From assembly GCF_000331225.1 (NCBI RefSeq), contig NZ_ANFY01000004.1:124001-188000 (forward strand): a DNA stretch of 64,000 nucleotides, read 5' to 3'. This DNA comes from Sandarakinorhabdus sp. AAP62 (lineage in GTDB: Bacteria > Pseudomonadota > Alphaproteobacteria > Sphingomonadales > Sphingomonadaceae). Every line of letters starts with the position of its first letter. Positions within the stretch are counted from its first letter, which is position 1. Shown one piece after another: positions 9,491-18,804 of the stretch. A program made the position numbers and the translations under genes. The notes under the pieces were generated by a model. That model did no database searches. It was not told where the DNA came from and saw nothing but the letters and a program-made list of their open reading frames with translations.

Positions 9491-9563
9491 GCAGCGTCCT
9501 CCCTTTCCGGCACATTAGTCCAATGCGCGGCCGGGGCCGCCTGCAATTGGCGATAGGGCTGGC

Positions 9564-10100
9564 TTACTTTGCCCGCCGCAGGATGATGTAGAAGGCTCCG
9601 CCGCCGCCGTGGCGTGGGTGGGCGGCGCGCAGGGACGCCACATGGGGCCGCAGATCGGGCCGTTCCAGCCAGTGCATCAGCTCGGCGCGGATGCGCGCCG
9701 GCCGGTCGGGGCGGCCCTTGCCGGTGACGACAAGGATCACGCGGGTGCCATCATTGGCGAGGATGGCAGAGGCCAGCGTGGCATGGGCGTCCACCACCGT
9801 GTGGCCATGCAGATCGATCACCCGATCTGGTGACAGGCGGCCGCGGCTGATCTGCCGATCCCAGCTGCCATCCAGCGGCGCGCCGAGCGGGTGGGGCTTT
9901 GGCGCGGTCTGGGGTTTGGCGGGCGGCGGTGCCTTGGCGGCGGGCCGTGCCGGGGCCGGTTTGGGCGCAGCCTTGGGAGGGGCAGGTGCTGCGGGTGCTG
10001 CAACGGCCGGCAATTCGGGTGCGCGCTTGCCGGGCAGCGGCTTCACGCTGGCCGCCACCCGCGCCCACAAGGCCCGTTCATGGGCGGAAAGGCGCCGCAT
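9564..10100 (-). CDS. Smr-domain protein
   Basis: 178 residues: an Ala/Pro/Lys-rich N-terminal linker (about residues 20-75), then a C-terminal Smr domain with DLHGHTV near 98 and the loop TGKGRPDR near 127. Smr domains are nucleic-acid endonuclease domains (MutS2-type); in stand-alone proteobacterial proteins the exact role is unsettled. The ATG shares one base with the mltA stop (TGATG), indicating translational coupling in a Tim44-like/mltA/smr transcript, a linkage known in sphingomonads. Confidence 0.9.
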   Translation of the reverse strand: MRRLSAHERALWARVAASVKPLPGKRAPELPAVAAPAAPAPPKAAPKPAPARPAAKAPPPAKPQTAPKPHPLGAPLDGSWDRQISRGRLSPDRVIDLHGHTVVDAHATLASAILANDGTRVILVVTGKGRPDRPARIRAELMHWLERPDLRPHVASLRAAHPRHGGGGAFYIILRRAK

Positions 10101-11293
10101 CAGGGCGTCAGCCGTGCAGCGGCGGCGGCCGGGATCAGCAGCACCAATCGTGCCGGCGAGGATTGCGCGCCGGCGATGGCGGCGGCCTCGGCGCCGGGGC
10201 CAAGGAACAGATCGATGCGGTTGGCGCCCTTGATGGCACCGCCAGTATCCTGCGCCACCATCAGGCGCGTGAACGGCGTTGCCGGGCCGGTGAGCATGGT
10301 TTCCACCAGCAGCGGCGCGCCGAGCGGGATGAAGGCCGGATCGGCGGCGACGCTGACGAACGGCGTCACGGCCGCGCCCATCGCGCCGATGGGGCCTTCA
10401 CCCTTCAGTTCCCGGAAAAAGATCTTCGATGGATTGGCATTGAGCACCGCCGGCGCATCGGCCGGGTTGGCGCGCAGCCAGGCGAGGATTTCCTTCATGC
10501 CGGCCTTGCCGCGTTCCAGCCGGCCCTGTTCGATCAGCAGCCGGCCGATGGCGACATAATCGCGGCCGTTCTGGCCATCATAGCCGATACGGATGATGCG
10601 GCCATCGGGCAGGCGAAGCCGGCCACTGCCCTGGATTTCGAGGAAGAAGGCTTCGTAGGGATCGGCAGCCCAGGCCAGTTCCAGTTGCTTGCCGACCAGC
10701 GCCCCCGCCGCAATCTGCTCGCGCGTGGCATAGGGCACCAGCCGCGTGCCCTGCACCCGGCCGCGCACGGTGCGGCCCTTCAGGCTGGCGGCGAAATCGC
10801 CGAGCGGCACATCGATCAGATCGGCCGGGCGACGATACAGCGGCACCTCAAAACCCGGCTGCCGGGTCAGGCTGGCGGCGATTTCCGGTTCGTAATAGCC
10901 GGTGGCAAAGCCCGTGCCGCCAGCCACGGCAATGGCCCGGAACTGGGTTTGGAAAAACGCCTCTTCCTGCCCCAGTGCCACGCTGGCGGCCGCGGCGCAG
11001 GCTGGCTTCCAATCCTCGGGGCGGGTCAGGCCCGAAAGGTCTTCACGGCGGGTGAGACCGGCGCACGACGTGCGGAAGGCGGCCAGGGCGGCAGCGGCTT
11101 CCGGCAGGGCGGGCAGATCGACCAGCGCAACACCTGCATCCGCCGCACGGGTGACAGGCGGGGGCTTTGGCGTTTCAACTGGTGGCGCAACAGCCACAGG
11201 GGGTGGAACCGCAACCGCAGTCGCCGGCCGCTCCGGCTTGCCAGCACAGGCAGCCAGCAGCATCAGGCTGGCCAGCGCAATCCACTGGCGCAT
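10100..11293 (-). CDS. mltA: Membrane-bound lytic murein transglycosylase A
   Basis: 397 residues. The start at 11293 was chosen because it opens a lipoprotein signal (MRQWIALASLMLLAAC, lipobox LAAC); an upstream in-frame extension to 11368 does not. The MltA domain begins near GTGFATGYYEPEI, and the C-terminal 3D domain carries the Asp-rich VAQDTGGAIKGANRIDLF, which holds the catalytic Asp. It cleaves peptidoglycan glycan strands to 1,6-anhydro products at the outer membrane. Eleven bases separate it from the upstream Tim44-like gene. Confidence 0.93.
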   Translation of the reverse strand: MRQWIALASLMLLAACAGKPERPATAVAVPPPVAVAPPVETPKPPPVTRAADAGVALVDLPALPEAAAALAAFRTSCAGLTRREDLSGLTRPEDWKPACAAAASVALGQEEAFFQTQFRAIAVAGGTGFATGYYEPEIAASLTRQPGFEVPLYRRPADLIDVPLGDFAASLKGRTVRGRVQGTRLVPYATREQIAAGALVGKQLELAWAADPYEAFFLEIQGSGRLRLPDGRIIRIGYDGQNGRDYVAIGRLLIEQGRLERGKAGMKEILAWLRANPADAPAVLNANPSKIFFRELKGEGPIGAMGAAVTPFVSVAADPAFIPLGAPLLVETMLTGPATPFTRLMVAQDTGGAIKGANRIDLFLGPGAEAAAIAGAQSSPARLVLLIPAAAAARLTP

Positions 11294-11303
11294 GCAGCGC
11301 TGA

Positions 11304-11981
11304 TCAGGCGTTATTGTCGGGAGCGTCGCCCAGCAGATCGGGCGGCATCTGATCGGAATCGTCTTCATTGTCGGTGGCGATCAGCACCCAGGCCGGATCG
11401 GTGCTGCCGGCCAGCCGGCTGAAGGTCCACAGATCGCGGGTTTCAATCTCGCCATCAGCGGTGGCGATGCGCGCGGCAAACCCCACGGTCACTTCCACCA
11501 TCTGGCCAACCACCGTGGCATCACGCAGGCTGGACGCACCCAGGCTGATCAGCCGGTTGGGCAGGCGGCCACCGCCGCGCGCTTCGATGGCGTTCGACAG
11601 ATTGTGATGCACTTCGTCCGACACCAGGCCGGTCAGGCCCGAAAGATCGCCGGCCCAGAAGGCATCAAGGATCAGGCCATAGGCGCTGCGGGCGCCGGCG
11701 AGGAAACGATCAGGGGCGAAACCGGGATCGGCATCAGCCACCGCTTCCAGCGACGGCAGCAGGCCGCGATCCGTGCCCGGGGGCAGCAGCAACTGGCCGC
11801 GCACGGGGCGTTCCGCTTCGCGGCGCGGCGGCGCGGTCACTTCGGCGCTGGGGCGGAAACTGTCACCGATCGGACGCTCCTGCCCGGTGCGCTTGCCGAG
11901 CACGGAGACGAGGCGCAGGCCGATGAACGCGGCCAGCAACGCCAGCAGCACAATCTCGACCCAACCACTGCCTTCGGACAT
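11304..11981 (-). CDS. Tim44/TimA-like inner-membrane protein
   Basis: 225 residues: an N-terminal membrane helix (VEIVLLALLAAFIGLRLVSVLG, about 8-29), a charged, proline-containing linker, then a Tim44-like domain from about residue 85 (FLAGARSAYGLILDAFWAGDLSGL) to the end. In alphaproteobacteria this family is the presumed relative of the mitochondrial import protein Tim44. It is the first gene of the mltA-smr transcript. The very acidic C-terminus (DNEDDSDQMPPDLLGD) is typical. Function in bacteria is not established. Confidence 0.88.
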   Translation of the reverse strand: MSEGSGWVEIVLLALLAAFIGLRLVSVLGKRTGQERPIGDSFRPSAEVTAPPRREAERPVRGQLLLPPGTDRGLLPSLEAVADADPGFAPDRFLAGARSAYGLILDAFWAGDLSGLTGLVSDEVHHNLSNAIEARGGGRLPNRLISLGASSLRDATVVGQMVEVTVGFAARIATADGEIETRDLWTFSRLAGSTDPAWVLIATDNEDDSDQMPPDLLGDAPDNNA

Positions 11982-12182
11982 TTATTATCCCCAACCACCG
12001 CGCGCGATGGCTTGATGAAAAAACCCGCCATCAAACCGGATGGCCAGCTGCGCAAGGCCAGATGTGACACCGATCATGCCACTGGCACAATGCGGGAATC
12101 ACCTCGGACTTCGCCCAACTTCTCCGCACAATCGGCCTTTATGGCGTCTATTGCAAGGGAATGCGGCAATAACGCCGGCAGT

Positions 12183-12983
12183 TCAGGCCGCGGGATTGGC
12201 GGCCATGGCAGCGGCCAGTTCCTTCACCAGCTTGGCGGCGACCATTGCGGTCATGCCACCCACGTCGCGCGCCGGGTTCAGTTCCACCACGTCGCCGCCG
12301 ATGATCGGCGTGTGGAGATCAAGCAATATGTTGACGATCTGGCGCACGCTGAGGCCGCCCGGTTCCAGGTGCGACACGCCCGGCGCGAAAGCCGGATCGA
12401 GCGCGTCGATGTCGATCGAGACATAAAGCGGCCGGTCGAATCGCGGCCGCCAATCGTCGCGGAAATGCCGCGCCTCGATGATCTCCACGCCAAAGCGTGC
12501 CGCCTGGTCGCGGCAATGGCGATTGAGGGTGCGGATGCCGACCTGCACCAGCCGGCGGGCATGGCCGCCTTCCATGATCCGCGCGAACGGCGAGGCATGG
12601 GAACGGCGATTGCCGTCGAGTTCGTCATAGAGATCGGGGTGGGCATCGAAGTGCAGGATATCGAAGGCGCCGTGGCGAGCCGCCAGGGCTTCGACCACCG
12701 GAAAGCTGATGGCGTGATCGCCGCCCAGCGCAATCAAAGGCCCAGGGCAAGCGGCGATGGCAGCCCGGATGCGGTCATCGTCACCGGCATCTTCGGAAAT
12801 GGCGACGTCGCCGCGATCGACCAGTTCGAAATCCAGTCCGATTTCCGTCCCGCGTTCAGTGGCGCTGTTGCCGTGCGGGCTGGCCAGGGCGGCCCGGATG
12901 GCGGCCGGGGCCAGCGCGGGCCCGCGCAAGAAGCTGCTGTGCTGATCGGTGGGGATGCCGATCAAGGATAGGGTTGTAGACAT
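12183..12983 (-). CDS. Arginase/agmatinase family (ureohydrolase) enzyme
   Basis: 266 residues. The start at 12983 begins MSTTLSLIGIPTDQ, the usual ureohydrolase first strand; a longer reading to 13157 merely runs through the tRNA-Leu gene. The binuclear manganese ligands are in place: GGDHAISFP near residue 88, DAHPDLYDE near 114 and SIDIDALDP near 195. Family members hydrolyse guanidino compounds to urea and an amine. Overall shape and TPIIGGDVVELNP favour agmatinase or a related enzyme over true arginase. Not obviously in an operon. Confidence 0.88.
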   Translation of the reverse strand: MSTTLSLIGIPTDQHSSFLRGPALAPAAIRAALASPHGNSATERGTEIGLDFELVDRGDVAISEDAGDDDRIRAAIAACPGPLIALGGDHAISFPVVEALAARHGAFDILHFDAHPDLYDELDGNRRSHASPFARIMEGGHARRLVQVGIRTLNRHCRDQAARFGVEIIEARHFRDDWRPRFDRPLYVSIDIDALDPAFAPGVSHLEPGGLSVRQIVNILLDLHTPIIGGDVVELNPARDVGGMTAMVAAKLVKELAAAMAANPAA

Positions 12984-13041
12984 GAAACAGCCGCCAGAGC
13001 ACGGGGTTGGGGGTCGGCCGTGCGCTGGCGGCCAGCAAAGA

Positions 13042-13127
13042 TGGTGCGGGCGGCGGGACTCGAACCCGCACTTCCATGGGAAAGCGGATTTTAAGTCCGC
13101 TGCGTCTACCGGTTCCGCCACGCCCGC
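13042..13127 (-). tRNA. tRNA-Leu (UAA anticodon)
   Basis: An 86-base class II tRNA on the minus strand with encoded CCA. Acceptor stem GCGGGCG pairs with CGCCCGC; the anticodon arm reads GCGGA-CTTAAAA-TCCGC, giving anticodon TAA (codon UUA). A long variable arm precedes the T arm GGGTTCGAGTCCC. It lies between the arginase-family gene and ihfB, transcribed with them. Confidence 0.96.
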
Positions 13128-13178
13128 CAATGGTCTCCGCTGGTGCCTGCCCTGCACCGGCGTGGCGTCCGGTGCGGT

Positions 13179-13457
13179 TCAGCCGTTGAGGCGCTCGCGT
13201 AATTCCTTGCCCGGCTTGAAATAGGGCACTTTCTTGGCATCCACCTTGACGGCAGCGCCGGTGCGCGGGTTGCGGCCGGTGCGCGGATCGCGGGCGCGGG
13301 TGGAAAAGGCACCGAAACCGCGCAGCTCAACCCGTCGGCCCTGCGCCAGCGCATCGGTGATCTCGTCAAAGATGGTGGCGACGATGCGCTCGACATCCCT
13401 GATGGTCAGATGCGGATTCTGTTCGGCGACGATGGCAACCAGTTCAGATCTGATCAT
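13179..13457 (-). CDS. ihfB: Integration host factor subunit beta
   Basis: 92 residues of the HU/IHF family. The beta-arm signature [21 protein letters not shown] lies near 47-67, with the intercalating Pro in RNPRTG, and the C-terminus [16 protein letters not shown] is IHF-beta-like. It dimerises with IhfA to bend DNA in recombination, replication and transcription. Downstream of rpsA in the conserved cmk-rpsA-ihfB order; a terminator at about 13640 separates it from rpsA. Confidence 0.95.
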   Translation of the reverse strand: MIRSELVAIVAEQNPHLTIRDVERIVATIFDEITDALAQGRRVELRGFGAFSTRARDPRTGRNPRTGAAVKVDAKKVPYFKPGKELRERLNG

Positions 13458-13621
13458 CTTGGCCTACCTCGTTTGGCGCCACCCCGGCGCAGTCCCCCCA
13501 AAAACAAAGCAATTCTATTGCATTGGCGGGGATGGTCAAGGAGCGCCTGTCAAAAAAGCGCAACCTGCGTGCCATAATCGTCCGCGCGCCGGCAATTGGG
13601 CCCGCAGGCGGCTCGATTCAA

Positions 13622-13660
13622 CGAAAAACGCCCCGGCAGATGCTCTGCCGGGGCGTGTTT
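13622..13660 (-). terminator. Rho-independent terminator of rpsA
   Basis: A 13-bp stem (13628-13640 with 13644-13656, loop of three). On the minus strand it is followed by TTTTT. It lies 23 bases past the rpsA stop, so ihfB needs its own promoter or readthrough. Confidence 0.92.
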
Positions 13661-13682
13661 CCGTTGATCGCCGAAGCGGCAA

Positions 13683-15413
13683 TCAGCTCTTGTCGGCTTC
13701 CTCGCGGGCCTTGTTGAAGGCCGCACCCAGGATGTTGCCCAGCGTCGCGCCCGAGTCGGACGTGCCATATTGGGCCACGGCTTCCTTTTCTTCGGTGATC
13801 TGCAGCGCCTTGATGCTCAGCATCGGCTTGCGGCCCTTTTCAAAGCCAACCACCATGGCATCGACCTTCTGGCCGGGCTGGAAACGCTCGGCCTTCTGGT
13901 CTTCGCGATCGCGGCTCAGATCGTTGCGCTTGATGTAGCAATCCGGGCCATCTTCGCCGATCTTCACATCCAGACCGCCATCGCGGGCAGCGACCACGGT
14001 CACCGTCACGATGTCGTTCTTCTTCCAGTCGCCGCCGCTGGTGTTGCGGGTGCCGGTGGCCGCGCCGGTGCCGCCCTGTTCATCAAGCTGCTTGATGCCC
14101 AGGCTGATGCGCTCCTTCTCGATGTCCACTTCCAGCACGCGGGCCGAGACGCGCTCGCCCTTGTGGTGGCGCGACAGGGCGCCTTCGCCGGTCATGCCCC
14201 AGGCGATGTCGCTCATGTGCACCATGCCGTCGACGTCGCCATCCAGCCCGATGAACAGGCCGAATTCGGTGGCGTTCTTGACTTCGCCTTCCACGATCGA
14301 ACCGACCGGGTGGGTTTCGGCGAACACTTCCCACGGATTGCGCTGAGCCTGCTTGAGGCCAAGGCTGATGCGGCGCTTTTCCTCGTCCACTTCCAGAACG
14401 ATGACTTCGACTTCCTGGCTGGTCGAAACAATCTTGCCGGGGTGAACATTCTTCTTCACCCAGCTCATTTCCGAAACGTGCACCAGGCCTTCGATGCCGG
14501 CTTCCAGTTCGACAAAGGCGCCATACTCGGTGATGTTGGTGACGCGGCCCTTGTGCTTGGTGTCCACGGCGTACTTGGCGGCAGCGGTGGTCCACGGATC
14601 GGCTTCCAGCTGCTTCATGCCCAGGCTGATGCGCTGGGTGTCGCGGTTGATGCGCACGATCTGCACGCGCAGCACGTCGCCGATGTTCAGCACTTCGCTG
14701 GGGTGGTTGACGCGCTTGTAGCTCATGTCGGTCACGTGCAGCAGGCCGTCGATGCCGCCCAGGTCCACGAACGCACCATAATCGGTGATGTTCTTCACGG
14801 TGCCGTCAACGATCTGGCCTTCGGCCAGGCTGCTGATCAGGCCGGTGCGGGCTTCGGCGCGCGATTCTTCGAGGATCGAGCGGCGCGACACCACGATGTT
14901 GCCGCGCTTGCGGTCCATCTTCAGCACCTGGAAGGGCTGCGGCAGGTTCATCAGCGGGGTGACATCGCGCACCGGGCGGATATCGACCTGGCTGCCGGGC
15001 AGGAAGGCCACGGCGCCGCCGAGATCGACGGTGAAGCCGCCCTTGACGCGGCCGAAGATGACGCCTTCGACGCGCTCGCCAGCGGCGAACTTGGTTTCCA
15101 GCGCATCCCAGCTGGCTTCGCGGCGGGCGCGATCGCGGGACAGCATGGCTTCGCCATTGGCGTTCTCGACGCGGTCCACGAACACTTCGACTTCATCACC
15201 AACCTTCAGGTCGGTCTTGCCATCCAGGCCGGCGAATTCGCGCAGGGGCACACGGCCCTCGCTCTTCAGGCCGACATCGATGACGACAAATTCATTTTCC
15301 AGCGCGGTCACGACACCGCGGACAACACGGCCTTCAAAGCTCTGGTTCTCACCGAGCGAGGCATCAAGCAGAGCCGCAAAATCATCGCGGGTCGGCTGGG
15401 CAGAAGTAGCCAT
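13683..15413 (-). CDS. rpsA: 30S ribosomal protein S1
   Basis: 576 residues, standard length, with a chain of six S1 RNA-binding repeats (for instance GTVKNITDYGAFVDLGG near 200, GRVTNITEYGAFVELEAG near 290 and GEVKNATEFGLFIGLDG near 375). It recruits mRNA leaders to the 30S subunit. About 200 bases downstream of cmk, with a terminator between, in the classical cmk-rpsA order. Confidence 0.97.
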   Translation of the reverse strand: MATSAQPTRDDFAALLDASLGENQSFEGRVVRGVVTALENEFVVIDVGLKSEGRVPLREFAGLDGKTDLKVGDEVEVFVDRVENANGEAMLSRDRARREASWDALETKFAAGERVEGVIFGRVKGGFTVDLGGAVAFLPGSQVDIRPVRDVTPLMNLPQPFQVLKMDRKRGNIVVSRRSILEESRAEARTGLISSLAEGQIVDGTVKNITDYGAFVDLGGIDGLLHVTDMSYKRVNHPSEVLNIGDVLRVQIVRINRDTQRISLGMKQLEADPWTTAAAKYAVDTKHKGRVTNITEYGAFVELEAGIEGLVHVSEMSWVKKNVHPGKIVSTSQEVEVIVLEVDEEKRRISLGLKQAQRNPWEVFAETHPVGSIVEGEVKNATEFGLFIGLDGDVDGMVHMSDIAWGMTGEGALSRHHKGERVSARVLEVDIEKERISLGIKQLDEQGGTGAATGTRNTSGGDWKKNDIVTVTVVAARDGGLDVKIGEDGPDCYIKRNDLSRDREDQKAERFQPGQKVDAMVVGFEKGRKPMLSIKALQITEEKEAVAQYGTSDSGATLGNILGAAFNKAREEADKS

Positions 15414-15561
15414 AGAGTATCAAACACCTTCAATTGGGATCGGCGCGGGCAAGGTTTGGCCGAAAATTCGGCCGGTTCCCACGAAACCCCTCGGCAAGGC
15501 ACCATTGCCCGCCGTTCATCGCCGTCGCGGTGGCACCATGCCAGCCGCTCAAACACACCGG

Positions 15562-15602
15562 GAAAAACGAAAACGCCCGGGCAGGACAGCGCCTGCCGGG
15601 CA
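15562..15602 (-). terminator. Rho-independent terminator of cmk
   Basis: A GC-rich stem of about 10 bp with one bulge (15575-15585 with 15592-15601). On the minus strand it is followed by a T-rich tail. It lies about 12 bases past the cmk stop. Confidence 0.82.
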
Positions 15603-15613
15603 ACCCTCGCCAG

Positions 15614-16267
15614 TTACCGGCCGCCGCGCTGTCTCGCCTTTTCCACAAGGTCGATGGCAGCAGCGACGGCCGCGGCTATACCGAGATCGCTGGTATCAAG
15701 CAAGGCAGCATCGGCAGCCTGCACCAGGGGCGCGGCAGAGCGCCCGGAATCGCGGGCATCGCGCGCATGAATGTCGGCCAGCACATCGGCCAGCGTCTGA
15801 TCGCTGCCCCGCCCGGCCTGTTCGGCATGGCGGCGCTGGGCCCGCACTTCCGGCGCCGCCGTCACGAACAATTTGGCGATGGCATCCGGCGCGATCACCG
15901 TGCCGATATCCCGCCCATCCAGCACCGCGCCACCCGGCTGCTGGGCAAAGCCGCGCTGCACATCGAACAGCGCCGCCCGCACCGCCGGATGGCTGGAGAC
16001 GATCGAGGCATAATCGCTGTTCAGCGCACTCATCAGATCGGGATCATCCAGCAGCGCCGGATCAAGCTGCCGCGCCGCCTGCGCCGCTGCCTCGGCATCA
16101 TAAGGATCATGCCCCGCCAGCCGCACCGCCAGCCCGCAGGCGCGATACAATTTGCCGGTATCCATGAACGGCAGGCCGTAATGCCGGGCCAGCGCCTTGG
16201 CGATGGTGCCCTTGCCGCTGGCCGCAGGGCCGTCGACGGCGATGACGAGGGGTGGGGTGCTGGTCAC
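15614..16267 (-). CDS. cmk: Cytidylate kinase
   Basis: 217 residues. The P-loop [22 protein letters not shown] is at the N-terminus; [14 protein letters not shown] near 120 and the [10 protein letters not shown] lid region are typical Cmk features. It phosphorylates CMP and dCMP to the diphosphates. In many alphaproteobacteria aroA ends just before cmk. Here upstream sequence is a GNAT gene and accessory DNA, and aroA is found at 45.6-46.9 kb in the same orientation. Confidence 0.96.
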   Translation of the reverse strand: MTSTPPLVIAVDGPAASGKGTIAKALARHYGLPFMDTGKLYRACGLAVRLAGHDPYDAEAAAQAARQLDPALLDDPDLMSALNSDYASIVSSHPAVRAALFDVQRGFAQQPGGAVLDGRDIGTVIAPDAIAKLFVTAAPEVRAQRRHAEQAGRGSDQTLADVLADIHARDARDSGRSAAPLVQAADAALLDTSDLGIAAAVAAAIDLVEKARQRGGR

Positions 16268-16304
16268 GCGGTCGGGTTAGCGGCTGGGTCGAAGCGGAGC
16301 AAGG

Positions 16305-16354
16305 GCAAGGAAGAATTGCCTCCGGCGGCAAGGGTCGCAGACCCTTGACCCGTT
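16305..16354 (+). repeat. REP-like palindromic element, copy 1
   Basis: Contains CTCCGGCGGCAAGGGTCGCA followed by GACCCTTGACCC, with a self-complementary centre (AAGGGTC-GCA-GACCCTT). A near-identical copy lies in inverted orientation at 17229-17283 and a more diverged one at 17011-17055. Confidence 0.7.
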
Positions 16355-16470
16355 GGATTTCGGCCCCTCCTTCCCGTAACGTCACTCTGAGCATTTCCCA
16401 GGCCGTGAACTATATTGCTCCCAGGATTCATTCCAAGATGAAAGGCTCCAGCCCAAATGAAGAAGCCACA

Positions 16471-16902
16471 ATGACGATACGCAGCTATAGCCCGGATGAC
16501 ATCGAACCGGTCATGGTGGCATGGCGGAGCGCAAACGCGCTCGCCCATCCGTTCCTGTCCGACACCTATGTTGCGCGATCGGAACTGGAAGTTCGGGACC
16601 TCTATATCCCCAACGCCGAAACCTACGTTTTCGAAGATGGCGGGAAGGTGGTCGGTTTCATCTCGCTTGTTGGCAATGAGATTGGCGGATTGTTCCTGGA
16701 TCCCTCCAGACACGGCAAAGGCATCGGGAAAGCTTTGGTGGATCACGCATTTGCCATCAAGGGTCCACTGAAAGTCGAGGTATTCCGTGATAATCGCGTC
16801 GGACTGCCGTTCTACGAACGCAATGGCTTCGTTCTGGTGGCGCAAGAATTGCATCAACCGACCGGCCAGATCGTCCTAAAACTTGCCATGCCGAATTGCT
16901 GA
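16471..16902 (+). CDS. GNAT-family N-acetyltransferase
   Basis: 143 residues from the ATG at 16471, the first Met giving a normal GNAT N-terminus (MTIRSYSPDDIEPVMVAWRS). The acetyl-CoA loop is DPSRHGKGIGKALVDHA near 88-104, and the C-terminal strand is VFRDNRVGLPFYERNGF. The substrate is unknown. It is isolated and flanked by REP-like repeats on both sides, in the zone between cmk and the island, so it may be a mobile single-gene insertion. Confidence 0.87.
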   Translation: MTIRSYSPDDIEPVMVAWRSANALAHPFLSDTYVARSELEVRDLYIPNAETYVFEDGGKVVGFISLVGNEIGGLFLDPSRHGKGIGKALVDHAFAIKGPLKVEVFRDNRVGLPFYERNGFVLVAQELHQPTGQIVLKLAMPNC

Positions 16903-17010
16903 CGCCTCGGTAGCCTTGGGGGCAGGAACCTCGGAATCACGGGGACAGCGGAGTTTCCGGGACAATATACTCAACCCAACCCTCCCAGCGTCACAGGCCA
17001 CCTCGGAATG

Positions 17011-17055
17011 CGGGTGCAGGGGGCACCCTGCCTGCCGGAGGCTCCCTGCATTTCC
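17011..17055 (-). repeat. REP-like element, diverged copy
   Basis: On the minus strand it reads GCAGGGAGCCTCCGGCAGGC, then AGGGTGCCCCCTGCACCC. The layout matches the better copies (GCCTCCGGC box followed by a palindrome), but the hairpin sequence has drifted. Confidence 0.5.
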
Positions 17056-17228
17056 TTGTTGCAGAGCGCACTTCGAGACGCTGTCCTACAAGGCGCTGGC
17101 AGCGCTATACTCTGCGTCTGGTTGCCCTGGTGCTCTTTCCACGATTGATCTTGTCCAGACGCGCACGCGCATGCGGAAAAATCTGTAACCTTTGTAACCT
17201 GCAGCCGCGGCAAGTCCGCCTGAAAGCG

Positions 17229-17283
17229 AATGGGTCCAGGGTCTGCGACCCTGGCCGCCGGAGGCCTTCTGCTTCTTTGCCTT
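17229..17283 (-). repeat. REP-like palindromic element, copy 2 (inverted)
   Basis: On the minus strand it reads GCCTCCGGCGGCCAGGGTCG followed by CAGACCCTGGACCC, nearly identical to the element at 16305 over about 40 bases but on the other strand. Confidence 0.7.
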
Positions 17284-17541
17284 CTGCCTGTCCTACAGCA
17301 TCGTCGCCGAGTTACATTCGCGGCCATGAGCGACGGCGCTCATCAGCAGCGGACGGGTGAATGCGAAGTCGCAAAAACCGCGAGATACGGAAAAAGTGTC
17401 AAATCCCGCCGCTGCATGCAGCCCTATTTGCGAAGCCCCAGTGGGCGCAATTGACGGGGACAGGGGGCAGACCTACGCTCGGCGCAAAGGGCAAATCGTC
17501 GTGTTGGTGAAGTGCTGGCGCGTTGAAAAATGGGGGGATAC

Positions 17542-18771
17542 ATGGAGCGTCGCACATTTCTGAAGGCAGCCGGCCTTGCAGCGGCCAGCGGTGTGGCGGC
17601 GTCTGCTGCGGCGCAATCGGCGCTGAAATGGCAGCGCACGGCCAGGCCGGCGGATGTGGTGGTGATCGGGGCTGGCGCCTTTGGTGGCTGGACGGCGCTG
17701 CGGCTGCGGGAAATGGGCCACACGGTCACGCTGGTTGATGCCTATGGGCCGGGTAATGCGCGGGCCACGTCGGGCGGGGAAACGCGGCAAATCCGGGTGG
17801 GTTATGGTGATCGCGAAGTCTATTCGCGCTGGGTGTTGCGCGGGATGGAATTGTGGCGGGAGCGGGAGCGGGAGTTCGGGTTGCCGCTGCTTTCGCAGGC
17901 GGGGCGGTTGCAGCTGGCGACCGATCTCAATGCCGGCCTGCGCGGCTCGCGCGATGTGTTCACCCGGCTGAAGGTTGATCATGAACTGATGACGCCCGCC
18001 GACATGCGCCGGCGCTGGCCGCAGATGGAGCCGGGCGAGAACATGGTGGGCCTGTATGAGCCGGGCGCGCTGATCGTGCGCGCCCACCGCGCCTGCCTGG
18101 CCGTGGCGGAAGCGGCGGCGAAGAAGGGCGTGCAGCTGGTGGCGGGCCGTGCCCAGCCCGGGCAGGCCGGTGGCGGCGCCATGGCCAATCTGGCGCTGCA
18201 GGGTGGCGGCGCAGTGAGCGGGGCGAGCTATGTCTTTGCCTGCGGGCCGTGGCTGGGCCGGCTGTTCCCCGATCTGCTGGGCCAGAAACTGCAGACGCCG
18301 CGCCGCGAGGTCTATTTCTTTGGCGCGCCGGCGGGTGATGACCGCTATTCCTGCCCCAACCTGCCGGTGTTTTCCGAAGCCAGCCACTATGGGTTCCCCA
18401 ATGTCGACGGCAAGGGCATCAAGGTCTGCCCGGTGGGCGGTGACACCATCATGGACCCGGACAATGATGAGCGCATGGTCACGCCGTTCCAGGTGCGTCG
18501 TTCCCGCGATTATCTCGCGCGCCGCTTTCCGGGGCTGAAGGACCAGCCGATCGTTGAAACGCGGGTGTGCCAGCTGGAAAACAGCGTGGACGAGCATTTC
18601 ATGATCCAGCGCCATCCGGGGTGGGACAATGTCTGGATCGCCGGCGGTGGTTCCGGCCACGGCTTCAAGCATGGCCCGGTGGTGGGCGAATATATCGCCG
18701 AACGCGTGCTGGGCCGGCCAACTGATCCCGCGCTGGAAGCACTGTTCCGCGTGAAGGACGACAAGTTCTGA
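17542..18771 (+). CDS. Tat-exported FAD-dependent oxidoreductase (DAO/sarcosine-oxidase-like)
   Basis: 409 residues. The ATG at 17542 is preferred to 17530 because a GGGGGG ribosome-binding run sits just before it. The N-terminus is a twin-arginine signal (ERRTFLKAAG plus a hydrophobic Ala-rich stretch), so it is probably exported folded with its cofactor. The Rossmann motif VVIGAGAFGGWTA is near 41-53. The C-terminal ENSVDEHFMIQRHPG and IAGGGSGHGFKHGP are typical of the monomeric sarcosine oxidase/N-methyl amino-acid oxidase branch. A Cys precedes the first of these (RVCQLENSVDE), near where the family can bind FAD covalently. Periplasmic amine or imino-acid oxidation is inferred. Confidence 0.88.
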   Translation: MERRTFLKAAGLAAASGVAASAAAQSALKWQRTARPADVVVIGAGAFGGWTALRLREMGHTVTLVDAYGPGNARATSGGETRQIRVGYGDREVYSRWVLRGMELWREREREFGLPLLSQAGRLQLATDLNAGLRGSRDVFTRLKVDHELMTPADMRRRWPQMEPGENMVGLYEPGALIVRAHRACLAVAEAAAKKGVQLVAGRAQPGQAGGGAMANLALQGGGAVSGASYVFACGPWLGRLFPDLLGQKLQTPRREVYFFGAPAGDDRYSCPNLPVFSEASHYGFPNVDGKGIKVCPVGGDTIMDPDNDERMVTPFQVRRSRDYLARRFPGLKDQPIVETRVCQLENSVDEHFMIQRHPGWDNVWIAGGGSGHGFKHGPVVGEYIAERVLGRPTDPALEALFRVKDDKF

Positions 18772-18804
18772 TCACTGGGCGGTCGCGGCAGCCGCCGCAC
18801 AGCT

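Larger units (their letters stand above)
16903..17541. other. 639-base intergenic region with two REP-like elements
   Basis: No convincing gene on either strand; the short open frames lack family motifs and start signals. It contains two further REP-like palindromes (17011-17055, diverged, and 17229-17283) in orientation opposite to the copy at 16305. Confidence 0.6.
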
